A stretch of 64,000 nt of DNA. It comes from Pseudomonas pudica (GTDB lineage: Bacteria > Pseudomonadota > Gammaproteobacteria > Pseudomonadales > Pseudomonadaceae). Under the pieces are notes generated by a model. It was not told the DNA's origin. It searched no databases and worked only from the letters and a program-made list of their open reading frames with translations. The DNA lies in NCBI RefSeq assembly GCF_015680405.1, contig NZ_JADLJS010000028.1, positions 1-64,000 of the forward strand. Direction: 5' to 3'. Positions 7,874 to 16,917 of the stretch are shown here, one piece after another. The position numbers were made by a program, and so were the translations under genes. The first letter of the stretch is position 1. Each line of letters begins with the position of its first letter.

Positions 7874-8207
7874 CCTGAACACCCTGCGCGCCAGCCTGGC
7901 CAGCGGCCAACACGTATTTGCCGACACCCTGGCGTTCATTGCCGACAACTACAGCTACCAGCCACAGGCCTTCGACAATGGCGGCGTGGCGAATGCGGCC
8001 GGGCAGAACGAAGGTTCGTGCAAGACCCTGGGCCTGGCGCTGCTGGAAGGGCTGAGCGACCAGGAAGCGCTGTTGGCCTTTGGCGAGCACTACCGTGACG
8101 TGGTGGCCACGCCCGAGGGCAGCGACCATGGCAATATCCGCGCGCTGATCAAGCATGGGCTGGCGGGTGTCAAGTTTGCCGAGCTGCCGCTTGCGCGCAA
8201 GGCTTGA
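7866..8207 (+). CDS. HopJ-family protein
   Basis: A protein of 113 residues of the HopJ family, named after a P. syringae type III effector. The conserved pattern YSYQPQAFDNGG and the NEGSCKTLGLALLE segment are clear. The start is GTG at 7866, preceded by AAAAGGAAAA and overlapping the DUF1244 stop. Homologues are widespread in free-living bacteria and plants, and no type III secretion genes are nearby, so an effector role here is unlikely. Position after folM suggests a housekeeping role linked to pterin metabolism, by association only. Confidence 0.88.
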   Translation: MTDLNTLRASLASGQHVFADTLAFIADNYSYQPQAFDNGGVANAAGQNEGSCKTLGLALLEGLSDQEALLAFGEHYRDVVATPEGSDHGNIRALIKHGLAGVKFAELPLARKA

Positions 8208-8213
8208 GATTTT

Positions 8214-8327
8214 GGGGCCGCTCCGCGGCCCTTTCGCCGGCAAGCCAGCTCCCACAGGTGCCCCGCTGCCTTCAAACTGATCATCCCCCTGTGGGAGCTG
8301 GCGTGCCGGCGATGAGGCCGGTGCAGA
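8214..8327. repeat. REP pair between convergent genes
   Basis: Inverted REP elements of the GCCGGCAAGCCAGC and GCTGGCGTGCCGGC subtype, with a CCGC-rich stem on the left, separate the hopJ-like gene from the convergent hydrolase gene. Confidence 0.9.
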
Positions 8328-8332
8328 CAGCA

Positions 8333-9241
8333 TCAACCCATGATCCTTCCTGGGACCTCACCCGCCAACCCACCCTGCTGCAACCACTGCAAGGCCACCG
8401 GCCACAAACTTTCGCGAAAGCGGTCATGGAAGAACGCGAAATGGCCAATTTCATCGACCGAGATATCCACAGGCGCAATGCGCAGGTGCTGGCGCTCGGC
8501 GCCCTGCAGATAACCCAGCAAACGCTCGGTCGCCGCCACGGTACCAAAGGGGTCATCGGTCAGGCTGATGGCCAACGTCGCCGCCCGCACCTGGGCGAAC
8601 GGTAGTGCCTCCAGTGCACGCCCGCTGGGTCGGTGCTCATAGCGCGGGGTACGAGTGGCCCAGTCATGCACCACGCCGGATGGCGTGTCCTCCAGCCAAC
8701 CCAGGCGCTTGCCGGGGAAATAACCGAACACCCGGGTGAGCAGCGGCATTATCACATGCCACTTGCCAAACAATTGCCAGCGCTGGTCAGCCGCGTAATC
8801 GCGCCAGTAGGCGAATTGCGCGCCAACCATCACCACCCGGCGTACCTTGCTCGCCGACGGTGCCAACCCCACTGCGCAGCCGCCAAAACTATGCCCCACC
8901 ACATCCACCGGCTGGCCGGGGAAATGTTCTGCGGCATACACCAGCATGGCTTCGAAATCCAGCCGGCCCCAGTCGCTCCAGGATGCCTGGAAGCCACGCA
9001 GCGAGGCTGGGCGGGATTCGCCGATGCCACGGTAGTCGTAGGTCAGTACATCGCACCCTTGGGCGAACAGGTAGTCGGCGAAACGCGAGTAGTAGCGGCA
9101 GCGTACCGAGGTGGCAGCATTGATGATCACCAGCGGGCGCTGGGGGTCAGGTCGGGCGTGGCGCCAGCGAAAGCCGCCGAGGTTGTAACCGTCGGCTGCG
9201 GTGTGGCGAAAGGCAGTGGCGGGCTGGGTGAGGCTGCTCAT
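8333..9241 (-). CDS. Alpha/beta hydrolase, serine type
   Basis: A hydrolase of 302 residues. The strand-helix YDYRGIGES segment precedes the nucleophile elbow GHSFGG (about residues 110-115). The acid probably lies in LTDDPFG and the His in EIGHFAFF near the C terminus. It resembles the group annotated as alpha/beta hydrolases with a serine aminopeptidase S33-type core; the substrate is unknown. The start at 9241 (MSSLTQ) is chosen because codons further upstream run into the REP repeat. Confidence 0.88.
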   Translation of the reverse strand: MSSLTQPATAFRHTAADGYNLGGFRWRHARPDPQRPLVIINAATSVRCRYYSRFADYLFAQGCDVLTYDYRGIGESRPASLRGFQASWSDWGRLDFEAMLVYAAEHFPGQPVDVVGHSFGGCAVGLAPSASKVRRVVMVGAQFAYWRDYAADQRWQLFGKWHVIMPLLTRVFGYFPGKRLGWLEDTPSGVVHDWATRTPRYEHRPSGRALEALPFAQVRAATLAISLTDDPFGTVAATERLLGYLQGAERQHLRIAPVDISVDEIGHFAFFHDRFRESLWPVALQWLQQGGLAGEVPGRIMG

Positions 9242-9291
9242 GGCACATTCCCTGTCGTTGTGCGCCAAAGCTAGCAAAAAATTCCTGGGCT

Positions 9292-9398
9292 GTACCGGCC
9301 TCTTCGCAGGCTTGCCCGCTCCCACAGGTTCCCCACTGCCTTCAGGCGTGGTGAGATCCCTGTGGGAGCGGGTTTACCCGCGAAAGGGCCGGTACAGG
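9292..9398. repeat. REP pair between tandem genes
   Basis: Inverted REP pair (GCAGGCTTGCCCGC and GCGGGTTTACCCGC cores) between the end of fabV and the start of the hydrolase gene, both on the minus strand. Confidence 0.88.
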
Positions 9399-9408
9399 CC
9401 GACAGCGA

Positions 9409-10620
9409 TTACAGCTCGACGCAGTCGAACTTCACATCGGTAGCCACGTCTTCGTCGTAGTTGACGTCAGCGCGTTCAAAGCCGAACAGGTTGAGGAACT
9501 GCTTCTTGTAGCCGGCATAGTCGGTCAGCTCGAACAGGTTCTCGGTGGTCACCTGTGGCCACAGCGCCTTGCAGGCGCCCTGCACGTCATCACGCAGTTC
9601 CCAGTCGTCCAGGCGCAGGCGGCCCTTCTCGTCGACCTCGGCCGGCGCGCCGTCGGCACGGTACATGCGGTCGCGGTACATGCGGTCCAGCTGGTCCTGG
9701 GTGCCTTCGTGAACACCCTTCTCCTGCATGATCTTGAACACCATGGACAGGTACAGCGGCATCACCGGGATGGCCGAGCTGGCCTGGGTAACCACCGACT
9801 TCAGCACCGCCACGTTGGCGCCGCCCTTGACTTCACCGGCCAGTTTCTTGTCCAGGCGCAGGGCGGTTTCGTCCAGGTCCTGCTTGGCCTGGCCCAGTGC
9901 ACCGTGCCAGTAGATCGGCCAGGTGATGTCGCTGCCGATGTAGCTGAAGGCCACGGTGCGGGCGCCTTCGGCCAGCACGTTGGCGCCAGCCAGGGCGTCG
10001 ATCCACAGCTGCCAGTCCTGGCCCCCCATGACGGTGACGGTGTCGGCGATTTCCTGCTCGGTAGCCGGCTCGATGCTGGCCTCGATGATGGTGTCCTTGT
10101 TGGTATCGATGGCGGTCGACTTGTACGGCTGGCCGATCGGCTTCAGGGCCGAACGCACCAGTTCACCGGTCTGCGGCAGCTTGCGCACCGGCGAGGCCAG
10201 CGAGTAGATGACCAGGTCGACCTTGCCGCCCATTTCGTTCTTGATCAGCTCGATGACCTTGGCACGGGCTTCATCGGAGAAAGCGTCACCATTGATCGAC
10301 TTGCTGTACAGGCCCTCGGCCTTGGCGAACTTGTCGAAGGCTGCAGCGTTGTACCAGCCAGCGGTGCCGGCCTTGGTCTCGGTGCCTGGCTTTTCGAAGA
10401 ACACGCCCAGTGTGTCGGCCTTGAAGCCGAACGCCGCGGTGATGCGGGCTGCCAGGCCGTAGCCACTGGAAGCACCGATGACCAGGACCTTCTTCGGGCC
10501 ATCCTCGCGCACGCCCAGCTTGCGGGTGGCTTCGATCTGGTCACGGACGTTGAGCTCGCAGCCCTTCGGGTGAGTCGTGGTGCAGATGAAACCGCGGACC
10601 TTAGGATGAATGATGGCCAA
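9409..10620 (-). CDS. fabV: Trans-2-enoyl-ACP/CoA reductase FabV
   Basis: An NADH-dependent enoyl reductase of 403 residues that performs the last step of the fatty-acid elongation cycle. The nucleotide site is GASSGYG at residues 49-55. The catalytic Tyr and Lys occur in YWHGALGQAK, the Y-x8-K pattern that separates FabV from FabI (Y-x6-K). The N terminus MAIIHPKVRGFICTT and full length match the family. FabV is known to resist triclosan, so this gene probably contributes to tolerance. It appears monocistronic. Confidence 0.97.
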   Translation of the reverse strand: MAIIHPKVRGFICTTTHPKGCELNVRDQIEATRKLGVREDGPKKVLVIGASSGYGLAARITAAFGFKADTLGVFFEKPGTETKAGTAGWYNAAAFDKFAKAEGLYSKSINGDAFSDEARAKVIELIKNEMGGKVDLVIYSLASPVRKLPQTGELVRSALKPIGQPYKSTAIDTNKDTIIEASIEPATEQEIADTVTVMGGQDWQLWIDALAGANVLAEGARTVAFSYIGSDITWPIYWHGALGQAKQDLDETALRLDKKLAGEVKGGANVAVLKSVVTQASSAIPVMPLYLSMVFKIMQEKGVHEGTQDQLDRMYRDRMYRADGAPAEVDEKGRLRLDDWELRDDVQGACKALWPQVTTENLFELTDYAGYKKQFLNLFGFERADVNYDEDVATDVKFDCVEL

Positions 10621-10758
10621 TGTCTGTACCTCGTCAGGTTTATGCCGGGGGAAGCGCCGCCATGGGCGATTCCGGTTGATCAGAGGGTGAGACTACCCCC
10701 GCAGGTTATCCGACACATATTACGGGGTGATCTTGGGGATGCAAAACGGTGGATTACC

Positions 10759-10866
10759 TGTACCGGCCCTATCGCCGGCAAGCCAGCTCCCACAAAGACG
10801 GCGCAAAACTTGAGCCCTGTGAGGGACCTGTGGGAGCTGGCTTGCCGGCGATAGAGCCAGTGCAGA
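10759..10866. repeat. REP pair between tandem genes
   Basis: Inverted REP elements of the GCCGGCAAGCCAGC and GCTGGCTTGCCGGC subtype between the fabV start and the LysR gene end. The remaining bases of the 250-bp gap should hold the fabV promoter. Confidence 0.9.
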
Positions 10867-10871
10867 CAACA

Positions 10872-11732
10872 TCAATCTGACAAGAGAGCCCCTTTCAGCC
10901 ATTCCAGGAACTGCCGGGCCAGCGGATCATCCTGGCTATCCCGATGCACCAGGCACGCCCACGCCGGCCCACGCACGCGCTGCGCCGACAAAGCCTGCAA
11001 GCGCCCCTCCTCCACCGCCCGCCGCGCCAGCAACTGGCTGACCAGGGCCACCCCCAACCCCTCGCTCGCCGCATCCAGCAGCAGCCCGGGGTCGGAAAAG
11101 TTCAGCCCCTTGCCCTGCTGCCCCACATCCTCGCCACCCTCCAGCTGCCAGTGGCTCCAGTCCATCTCGCGCTCGCCATGCAAGGTGGTGCGCCGCAACA
11201 TCGGCGTTTGCAGCAACGCCGGGTGGCAGGCCGGGTACAGCTGGTCCTGGTGCAGCACGTTGAAGCTGCACTCGGCCTGGGCACTGAGGTCGTCGCGGAT
11301 GGCCAGGTCGATGGTCTCGGTCGCCATGTCCGGCACCTCGAAACTGGTGAACAGCCACAAGTCGACATCCGGGCAGCGCTGGTGAAAGTCGGCCAGCCGC
11401 GGCAGCAGCCAGTGCCTGGCAAAGGCCGGGCTGGTGTTGACCACCAGTTGGTTGGGCTTGCGGTACTGGTCGAGCCGGCGAATGCCCACCGCCAGGTGCT
11501 GCAGCAGCGACTGCGTGGTGCTGAGCAGGTCATGCCCGGCGTCGGTCAGGCTCACGCTGCGGCCACTGCGGTGGAACAGCGGCTGCTCCAGGTAGGTTTC
11601 CAGGCTGCGAATCTGCTGGCTGATGGCCGACTGGGTCAGGTTCAGCGCTTCGGCGGCCTTGTGGAAGCTGCCCAGCCGCGCAGCGGCTTCGAAGCCGCGC
11701 AGGGCATTCAGGGGTGGCCAGTGTTTGAGCAT
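10872..11732 (-). CDS. LysR-family (GcvA-type) regulator of the agmatine cluster
   Basis: A LysR regulator of 286 residues. The N terminus MLKHWPPLNALRGFEAAARLG and the NLTQSAISQQIRSLE helix-turn-helix are typical of the GcvA/AmpR-like branch. The C-terminal domain holds an HARHWLL-type effector-domain start. It is divergent from the agmatine deiminase operon across a 135-bp gap, so it is the likely activator of that operon, probably responding to agmatine or a product. The effector is inferred from context only. Confidence 0.9.
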   Translation of the reverse strand: MLKHWPPLNALRGFEAAARLGSFHKAAEALNLTQSAISQQIRSLETYLEQPLFHRSGRSVSLTDAGHDLLSTTQSLLQHLAVGIRRLDQYRKPNQLVVNTSPAFARHWLLPRLADFHQRCPDVDLWLFTSFEVPDMATETIDLAIRDDLSAQAECSFNVLHQDQLYPACHPALLQTPMLRRTTLHGEREMDWSHWQLEGGEDVGQQGKGLNFSDPGLLLDAASEGLGVALVSQLLARRAVEEGRLQALSAQRVRGPAWACLVHRDSQDDPLARQFLEWLKGALLSD

Positions 11733-11867
11733 GATTGATAAGCCCTACTGATCAGATGTGCGCTAAATCTATCGTTTGTCGCAGGCCAATCCTAGCCATA
11801 GCATGGACACCAACACCCGCGACGGCGGGCTTCGTTGATAAAAATCCTTAATTGATCGGAGTTCACT

Positions 11868-12908
11868 ATGCACCTGTCCCTCGACAGCGGCTGGCGCATG
11901 CCCGCCGAATGGGCCCGCCACGCTGCCACCTGGATAGTCTGGCCACACAACCAGGCCCTGTGGGAAAGCGGCTGGCACGTGCGCCTGGCCGACGTACAGC
12001 AGGACTACGCTCGGGTCGCGGCGGCCATCGCCCGTTTCGAGCCGGTGAAGATGGTGGTCGACCCGTCGGCCTTGCAGAGCGCACGTGCCCTCTGCGGCGC
12101 CAATATCGAACTGGTCGAAATGGACGTGGACGACAGCTGGTGCCGGGACAGCGGCCCAAGCTTCGTCTGCCACCCTCAACATGGCCTGGCCGGCCTGAGC
12201 TGGCGCTTCAACGCCTGGGGGGGCAAGTCGCAACACGGCCAGGACCGCAGCCTCGGCCGGCGCATCCTCGACCACCTGGGCCTGGATGGCTTCAGCACCG
12301 CGCTGTGCAACGAAGGCGGGGCGATTCATGTGGACGGCGAAGGCACCCTGATCACCACCGAGTCGGTGCTGCTCAACCCCAACCGCAACCCTGGCGTGAG
12401 CAAGGCCGAGCTCGAGGCCTGCTTCGCTCGCTACCTGGGCATCCGCAAGACCATCTGGCTACCGGGCGACCCACAATACATCACCGGCGACATGACCGAC
12501 GGCCACGTCGACGGTGTATGCGCCTTCGCCCGCCCTGGCGTGCTGCTGGTCGACGCCACCCATGACCAGCATTCGGTGTACGCCGAAGTCGTGCGGGAAA
12601 ACCGCCGCGCCCTGGAACTGGCCACCGACGCGCAAGGCCGGCACTTCGAGCTGCTCGACCTGTATGAAGCCAGCGCCGCCATCGACCAGGACGCCGAGGT
12701 ATTCTGCGCCTCGTACACCAACTTCTACATCGCCAACGGCGCGATCATCATGCCGGCCTATGGCATCGCCGCCGACTTGGAAGCCGCCGCGCAACTGGCC
12801 AACGCCTTCCCGGGCCGGGAGATCGTACCGGTGCGCATCGACCACATCGCCCATGGCGGTGGCGGCATCCATTGCATCACCCAGCAACAACCCGAGGTGC
12901 AGCCATGA
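11868..12908 (+). CDS. aguA: Agmatine deiminase
   Basis: A cytoplasmic agmatine deiminase (Porphyromonas-type peptidylarginine deiminase fold) of 346 residues; it converts agmatine to N-carbamoylputrescine and ammonia. Evidence is the nucleophile C336 in GGGGIHC, the substrate segment DSWCRDSGP, and the GEGTLITTESVLLNPNRNP block. The conserved catalytic His lies in TDGHVDG. It heads the operon; its stop overlaps the next gene's ATG by four bases (ATGA). Its partner amidase follows directly, completing the two-step route to putrescine. Confidence 0.95.
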   Translation: MHLSLDSGWRMPAEWARHAATWIVWPHNQALWESGWHVRLADVQQDYARVAAAIARFEPVKMVVDPSALQSARALCGANIELVEMDVDDSWCRDSGPSFVCHPQHGLAGLSWRFNAWGGKSQHGQDRSLGRRILDHLGLDGFSTALCNEGGAIHVDGEGTLITTESVLLNPNRNPGVSKAELEACFARYLGIRKTIWLPGDPQYITGDMTDGHVDGVCAFARPGVLLVDATHDQHSVYAEVVRENRRALELATDAQGRHFELLDLYEASAAIDQDAEVFCASYTNFYIANGAIIMPAYGIAADLEAAAQLANAFPGREIVPVRIDHIAHGGGGIHCITQQQPEVQP

Positions 12909-13801
12909 GCCTGCTGCGCATCGCCACCACCCAGATGCCGTGCAGCTGGGACCTGCCTGGCAACCTCGACCGCGCCGAACAACTGGTTCGCCAGGCTGCC
13001 GCCAAGGGGGCCCAGGTGATCCTACTGCAGGAGCTGTTCGCCACCCCGTATTTCTGCATCGAACAGGACCACCAGCACCAGGCACTCGCCCAGCCCTACC
13101 CTGCCAGCCCTATCCTGCAGCGCTTCGCCGCACTGGCCGGTGAGCTGGGCGTGGTGCTGCCGCTGAGCTGGTACGAGCGCGCCGGCAATGCCTTCTTCAA
13201 CTCGTTGACCGTGGCCGATGCCGATGGCCGCCTGCTTGGCGTCTACCGCAAGACCCACATCCCCAACGCCATCGGCTACCAGGAGAAGGAATACTTCAGC
13301 CCCGGCGATACCGGCTTCAAGGTCTGGGACACCGCCTTCGGCCGCCTGGGCATCGGCATCTGCTGGGACCAGTGGTTCCCCGAGACCGCCCGCTGCCTGG
13401 CACTGATGGGTGCCGAAGTGCTGCTGTTCCCCACCGCCATCGGCTCCGAGCCCGGCTGTGCCGAACTGGACTCGCGCGACCACTGGCAGGTGGCCATGCG
13501 CGGCCACGCCGCCGCCAACCTGTTGCCGGTGGTGGCGGCCAATCGCGTGGGCGAAGAAGTCGCCGCCAGCGACGCATCGTTGGCCATGCGCTTCTATGGC
13601 TCGTCGTTCATCTGCGACCACAAGGGCGCCATGCTCGCCGAAGCCGACCGCGACAGCAGTGGCATCTGGCTGCACGACCTGGATCTGGCCGGCATGCGGG
13701 AAGACCGCCTGAGCTGGGGCATCTACCGCGATCGCCGCCCGGAGATGTACGCACCGCTGCTGACCCTGGACGGCACCCACCCACACACCCTGAGGGCATG
13801 A
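12905..13801 (+). CDS. aguB: N-carbamoylputrescine amidase
   Basis: A nitrilase-superfamily amidase of 298 residues that hydrolyses N-carbamoylputrescine to putrescine, CO2 and ammonia. The catalytic triad is visible: E43 in LLQELF, K116 in RKTHIP and C153 in GICWDQWFPE. The start at 12905 is set by the ATGA overlap with aguA. The stop overlaps the next gene's start in the same way, so aguA, aguB and the binding-protein gene are translationally coupled. Confidence 0.96.
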   Translation: MSLLRIATTQMPCSWDLPGNLDRAEQLVRQAAAKGAQVILLQELFATPYFCIEQDHQHQALAQPYPASPILQRFAALAGELGVVLPLSWYERAGNAFFNSLTVADADGRLLGVYRKTHIPNAIGYQEKEYFSPGDTGFKVWDTAFGRLGIGICWDQWFPETARCLALMGAEVLLFPTAIGSEPGCAELDSRDHWQVAMRGHAAANLLPVVAANRVGEEVAASDASLAMRFYGSSFICDHKGAMLAEADRDSSGIWLHDLDLAGMREDRLSWGIYRDRRPEMYAPLLTLDGTHPHTLRA

Positions 13802-14889
13802 GCATGAAACGCCACGTTCTGGCCGCCTTGGCGCTGGCCGTCTGCGCCTGCCAGGCTCAGGCCGAGCAGCCCGTGCTGCGCCTGTACAACTGGGCCGACT
13901 ATTTTGCCGAGGACACCCTCAAGCAGTTCACGGCCGAAACCGGCATCCAGGTGATCTACGACGTGATGGATGGCAGCGAAGTGCTCGAGGCCAAGCTGAT
14001 GTCCGGGCGCAGTGGCTACGACCTGGTCTTCCCCGGTGATACCGTCGCCGAGCGCCTGATGCGCGCCGGCAGCCTGCAGCCACTGGACCACAGCCGCCTG
14101 GAGGCCCTGGACGACATCGAGCCCGGGCTGCGTCAGCTGCACGCCCGGTACCCCAAGGCCAGCCAGGCGACCGTGCCCTACACCTGGGGCACCATCGGCC
14201 TGACGGTGAATGCCGACAAAGTCCGCCAGCGCATGCCCGATGCACAGCTGGACAACCTCGACCTGCTGTTCAAGCCGGAGCTGGCCGCCAAATTCGCCGA
14301 CTGCGGTATTTCAGTCATCGATTCACCCGACGAAGTGCTGGCAGTGGTCCTCAACTACCTGGGCCGCGAGCCACGCAGTGCCAAGCGCGAAGACTTGGCC
14401 GCAGCCAGCGAACTGCTCAAGGCGATTCGCCCGTACGTGCGCAAGTTCCAGTCGCAACCAGTGACCGAACTGGTCAACGAGAACCTGTGCCTGTCACTGG
14501 GCTACAGTGGCGACGTGATCCAGGCGCAGCGTACCGCCGACGCCGCGGGCAAGCATCTCGACTTCCAGTACCGCGTGCCGCGCCAAGGCACCACGGTGTG
14601 GATGGATACCATGGCCATCCCAGCCGATGCCAAGCACCCGGAATACGCCTATCGTTTCATCAACTTCGTCATGCGCCCGGCGAACATGGCGGCCATCAGC
14701 AACTTCACCGGTTACCCTACCGCCAGCGCCAAGGCACGCCAGGCAGTGGACCCGCGCATGCGCGACAACCCCGATATCTACCTCAACCAAGCCACCTATG
14801 CCCGGCTGATCCCGGGCCGCGATATCCCACAGGCCGACATGCGTGTACGCATGCGCGTGTGGACCCGCTTCAAGACTGCACAGGATTGA
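13798..14889 (+). CDS. Polyamine-binding periplasmic protein (PotF/SpuD-like)
   Basis: An extracellular solute-binding protein of 363 residues similar to PotD/PotF. A signal peptide ends around QAQA-EQ (residues 1-24). The mature protein begins with the family pattern LRLYNWADYF and contains YDLVFPGD and YTWGTIGL. It should bind putrescine, spermidine or agmatine. No ABC permease or ATPase gene lies alongside, so it must use a system elsewhere or act as a sensor. Two starts six bases apart (13798 and 13804) are possible; the first overlaps the aguB stop. Confidence 0.9.
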   Translation: MSMKRHVLAALALAVCACQAQAEQPVLRLYNWADYFAEDTLKQFTAETGIQVIYDVMDGSEVLEAKLMSGRSGYDLVFPGDTVAERLMRAGSLQPLDHSRLEALDDIEPGLRQLHARYPKASQATVPYTWGTIGLTVNADKVRQRMPDAQLDNLDLLFKPELAAKFADCGISVIDSPDEVLAVVLNYLGREPRSAKREDLAAASELLKAIRPYVRKFQSQPVTELVNENLCLSLGYSGDVIQAQRTADAAGKHLDFQYRVPRQGTTVWMDTMAIPADAKHPEYAYRFINFVMRPANMAAISNFTGYPTASAKARQAVDPRMRDNPDIYLNQATYARLIPGRDIPQADMRVRMRVWTRFKTAQD

Positions 14890-14892
14890 GCC

Positions 14893-16002
14893 ATGCCAAG
14901 CCGTAGAACCTTCCTGCAACTTTCGCTGGCCGCCGGCCTCGGTGCCAGCCTCGGCCTGCCGCTGGGCCTGGCCCGCGCCGAAGAACCGGGGCGCTGGTTC
15001 ATGCCGGACGAAGGCGAGCCGCAGCAACGCGCATTCATCGCCTTCGGCGCCCAGGATGCGATCTGGGAGGACTTCACCGCCGATGTGCAGGCCGCCCTCG
15101 GTCGCATCGCCCAGGCCATCGCGCGCTATCAGCCAGTGACGGTGTTCTGCCGGCCCAGCGAGCGCGAGCTGGCCGAGCAGCACTGTGCCAGCCAGCGCAC
15201 AAGTTTCGTCGAGTGCGAGCTGGACGACATCTGGATGCGCGACATCGGCGCCAACTTCGTCGTCGATGATGACGGAGCCCTGGCGGCGGTGGACTTCAAC
15301 TTCAATGGCTGGGGCAACAAGCAACGTCACAGCAACGATGCCCAACTGGCCAGGCGCGTAACCACGCTGGCCGGTGCCCGCTACCAGCGCAGCGCTCTGG
15401 TTGGTGAAGGCGGCGCCATAGAGGTGGACGGCCACGGCACGGGCATCATGACCGAGAGCAGCTGGGTCAACGCCAACCGCAACAAGGGCTGGAGCAAGGC
15501 CGAGATCGAGGCGGAGCTCAAGGAGCGCCTGGGGCTGAGCAAGATCATCTGGCTACCGGGCATCGCCGGCCAGGACATCACCGACGGGCACGTGGACTTC
15601 TATGCCCGCTTCGTCAGGCCAGGGGTGGTGATTGCCAACCTGGATAACGACACGGCCTCATATGACTACGCCGTGACGCGCAAGCACCTGGAGATCCTCA
15701 AGCGGGCCACCGATGCCGAGGGCCGCAGTTTGCAGGTGCACGTCGTGTCGCCGCCGCTGCACGGGCGGAACAACAGGTTCAGCAAAGGCAATGATGACTT
15801 TGCCGCTGGGTACATCAACTACTTCGTGATCAATGGCGCGATCATTGCGCCACAGTTTGGCGATGGGGCGGCGGACGAGAAAGCGCGGGGGCTGCTGGCG
15901 GCGTTGTATCCGGGGCGGGATATCGTGCAGCTGGATATCGATGCCATAGCTGCGGGGGGCGGGGGGATTCACTGTGTGACCCATCAGTGCCCGGCGGTGT
16001 AG
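14893..16002 (+). CDS. Agmatine deiminase paralogue with Tat signal
   Basis: A second agmatine deiminase-family protein of 369 residues, 3 bp after the binding-protein gene. It keeps the nucleophile C361 in GGGGIHC, the DDIWMRDIGANF segment and DITDGHVDF. Unlike the first copy it begins MPSRRTFLQLS followed by a hydrophobic stretch ending ARA-EE, a twin-arginine signal, so it is predicted to fold in the cytoplasm and act in the periplasm. It may convert external agmatine to N-carbamoylputrescine before uptake; this is inferred from the signal and the neighbours. Confidence 0.9.
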   Translation: MPSRRTFLQLSLAAGLGASLGLPLGLARAEEPGRWFMPDEGEPQQRAFIAFGAQDAIWEDFTADVQAALGRIAQAIARYQPVTVFCRPSERELAEQHCASQRTSFVECELDDIWMRDIGANFVVDDDGALAAVDFNFNGWGNKQRHSNDAQLARRVTTLAGARYQRSALVGEGGAIEVDGHGTGIMTESSWVNANRNKGWSKAEIEAELKERLGLSKIIWLPGIAGQDITDGHVDFYARFVRPGVVIANLDNDTASYDYAVTRKHLEILKRATDAEGRSLQVHVVSPPLHGRNNRFSKGNDDFAAGYINYFVINGAIIAPQFGDGAADEKARGLLAALYPGRDIVQLDIDAIAAGGGGIHCVTHQCPAV

Positions 16003-16013
16003 CAGATGCTGCC

Positions 16014-16120
16014 TGTGCTGGCCTCTTCGCGGGCTTGCCCGCTCCCACAGGCACTCCACAAGACTCAAGATTTGTGCAGTTCCTGTGGGAGCGGGCAAGC
16101 CTGCGAAGAGGCCGCCACAG
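16014..16120. repeat. REP pair between convergent genes
   Basis: Inverted REP elements (GCGGGCTTGCCCGC and GCGGGCAAGCCTGC) fill the gap between the exported agmatine deiminase and the cytochrome b561 gene. Confidence 0.9.
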
Positions 16121-16654
16121 TCAATCGCGGTGCCGACGGCGCCCCGTGATCATCGACCAAGGCAGGTTTTCCCGCATGCGCACGCTCTCGTAGATGGCCG
16201 CCAGCACATGCACGCAAACCAGTGCCAGCAGCGCGTTGGCCAGCCAGCTGTGCAGGTCCATCGGCCAGTCGACACCAAACAGCGCGTCCACCTCCTGCGA
16301 CGCCCACCCGGTAAGGCCCAGGCCGGCGATGCAGGTCAGCATCAGCACCATCACCAGGGCGCCAATCGGCGAATGCCCCATGTGATGGTCAAGCTCCCCA
16401 TGCAGCAGAGCCCGGGCATGCCCGATCAGGCTTGCCGGGGTTGGCCAGAAGTCGGCCCAACGCGCGCTGCGTGGCCCGACAAAGCCCCAGATCACACGCA
16501 CCACCACAACGGCCAGTGCGTAGTAACCCAGCCACTGGTGCCAGTCTTCACCTTCTTCGTTGAAGAAGTAGTTGGCGAAGAACACCACGGCAATAGACCA
16601 ATGGCACAGCCGCAGCAGGGGGTCCCACAGCTGTACCGTGCCTTCGCTGTTCAA
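16121..16654 (-). CDS. Cytochrome b561 family protein
   Basis: A diheme-type membrane cytochrome b of 177 residues with four predicted transmembrane helices. Candidate heme-ligand histidines are in the first helix (LLRLCHWS), in GELDHHMGHSPIGAL, and in the last helix (LVCVHVLAAIYE). It resembles the bacterial b561/Ni-Fe hydrogenase-type group that moves electrons across the membrane. Its ATG overlaps the stop of the upstream PepSY gene by four bases, so the two are coupled. Donor and acceptor are not evident. Confidence 0.88.
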   Translation of the reverse strand: MNSEGTVQLWDPLLRLCHWSIAVVFFANYFFNEEGEDWHQWLGYYALAVVVVRVIWGFVGPRSARWADFWPTPASLIGHARALLHGELDHHMGHSPIGALVMVLMLTCIAGLGLTGWASQEVDALFGVDWPMDLHSWLANALLALVCVHVLAAIYESVRMRENLPWSMITGRRRHRD

Positions 16655-16917
16655 TCGTGGTACTCGGTCTTGACTGCCTTGCCCGTCACTGGGTCATGGT
16701 AGATCTCGACCTTCTTGCCATCCTTGTCGAAGCCGTAGATCTCGTAGCAGTTACCCTCGGTGACCTTGAACTTGTTGATCTTGTAGCCCTGTTCCTTGAG
16801 CTGCGCCTGGAATTTTGCCTGGTCCTGCCAGGTGCTTTTATCAGCGGTGGTGCATTCGGTGGCGGCAAACACAGTGCTGCTGCCAATCAGGAGGGTCATG
16901 GCGATCAATGTACGCAT
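16651..16917 (-). CDS. Secreted PepSY-domain protein
   Basis: A small exported protein of 88 residues: a signal peptide (MRTLIAMTLLIGSSTVFAA) then one PepSY-like domain with NCYEIYGFDKDGKKVEIYHDP. Two cysteines, in ECTTA and GNCYE, could form a disulfide in the periplasm. A GGAG site lies about ten bases before the ATG at 16917. PepSY proteins next to cytochrome b561 genes are common in Pseudomonas and are thought to work with the membrane cytochrome, but the function is unproven. Confidence 0.88.
   Translation of the reverse strand: MRTLIAMTLLIGSSTVFAATECTTADKSTWQDQAKFQAQLKEQGYKINKFKVTEGNCYEIYGFDKDGKKVEIYHDPVTGKAVKTEYHD

Noticed and set aside
7866..8207. HopJ-like gene as a type III effector or pathogenicity island marker.
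   Set aside because: No secretion genes, no hrp box and no change of composition; it is coupled to folM and DUF1244.
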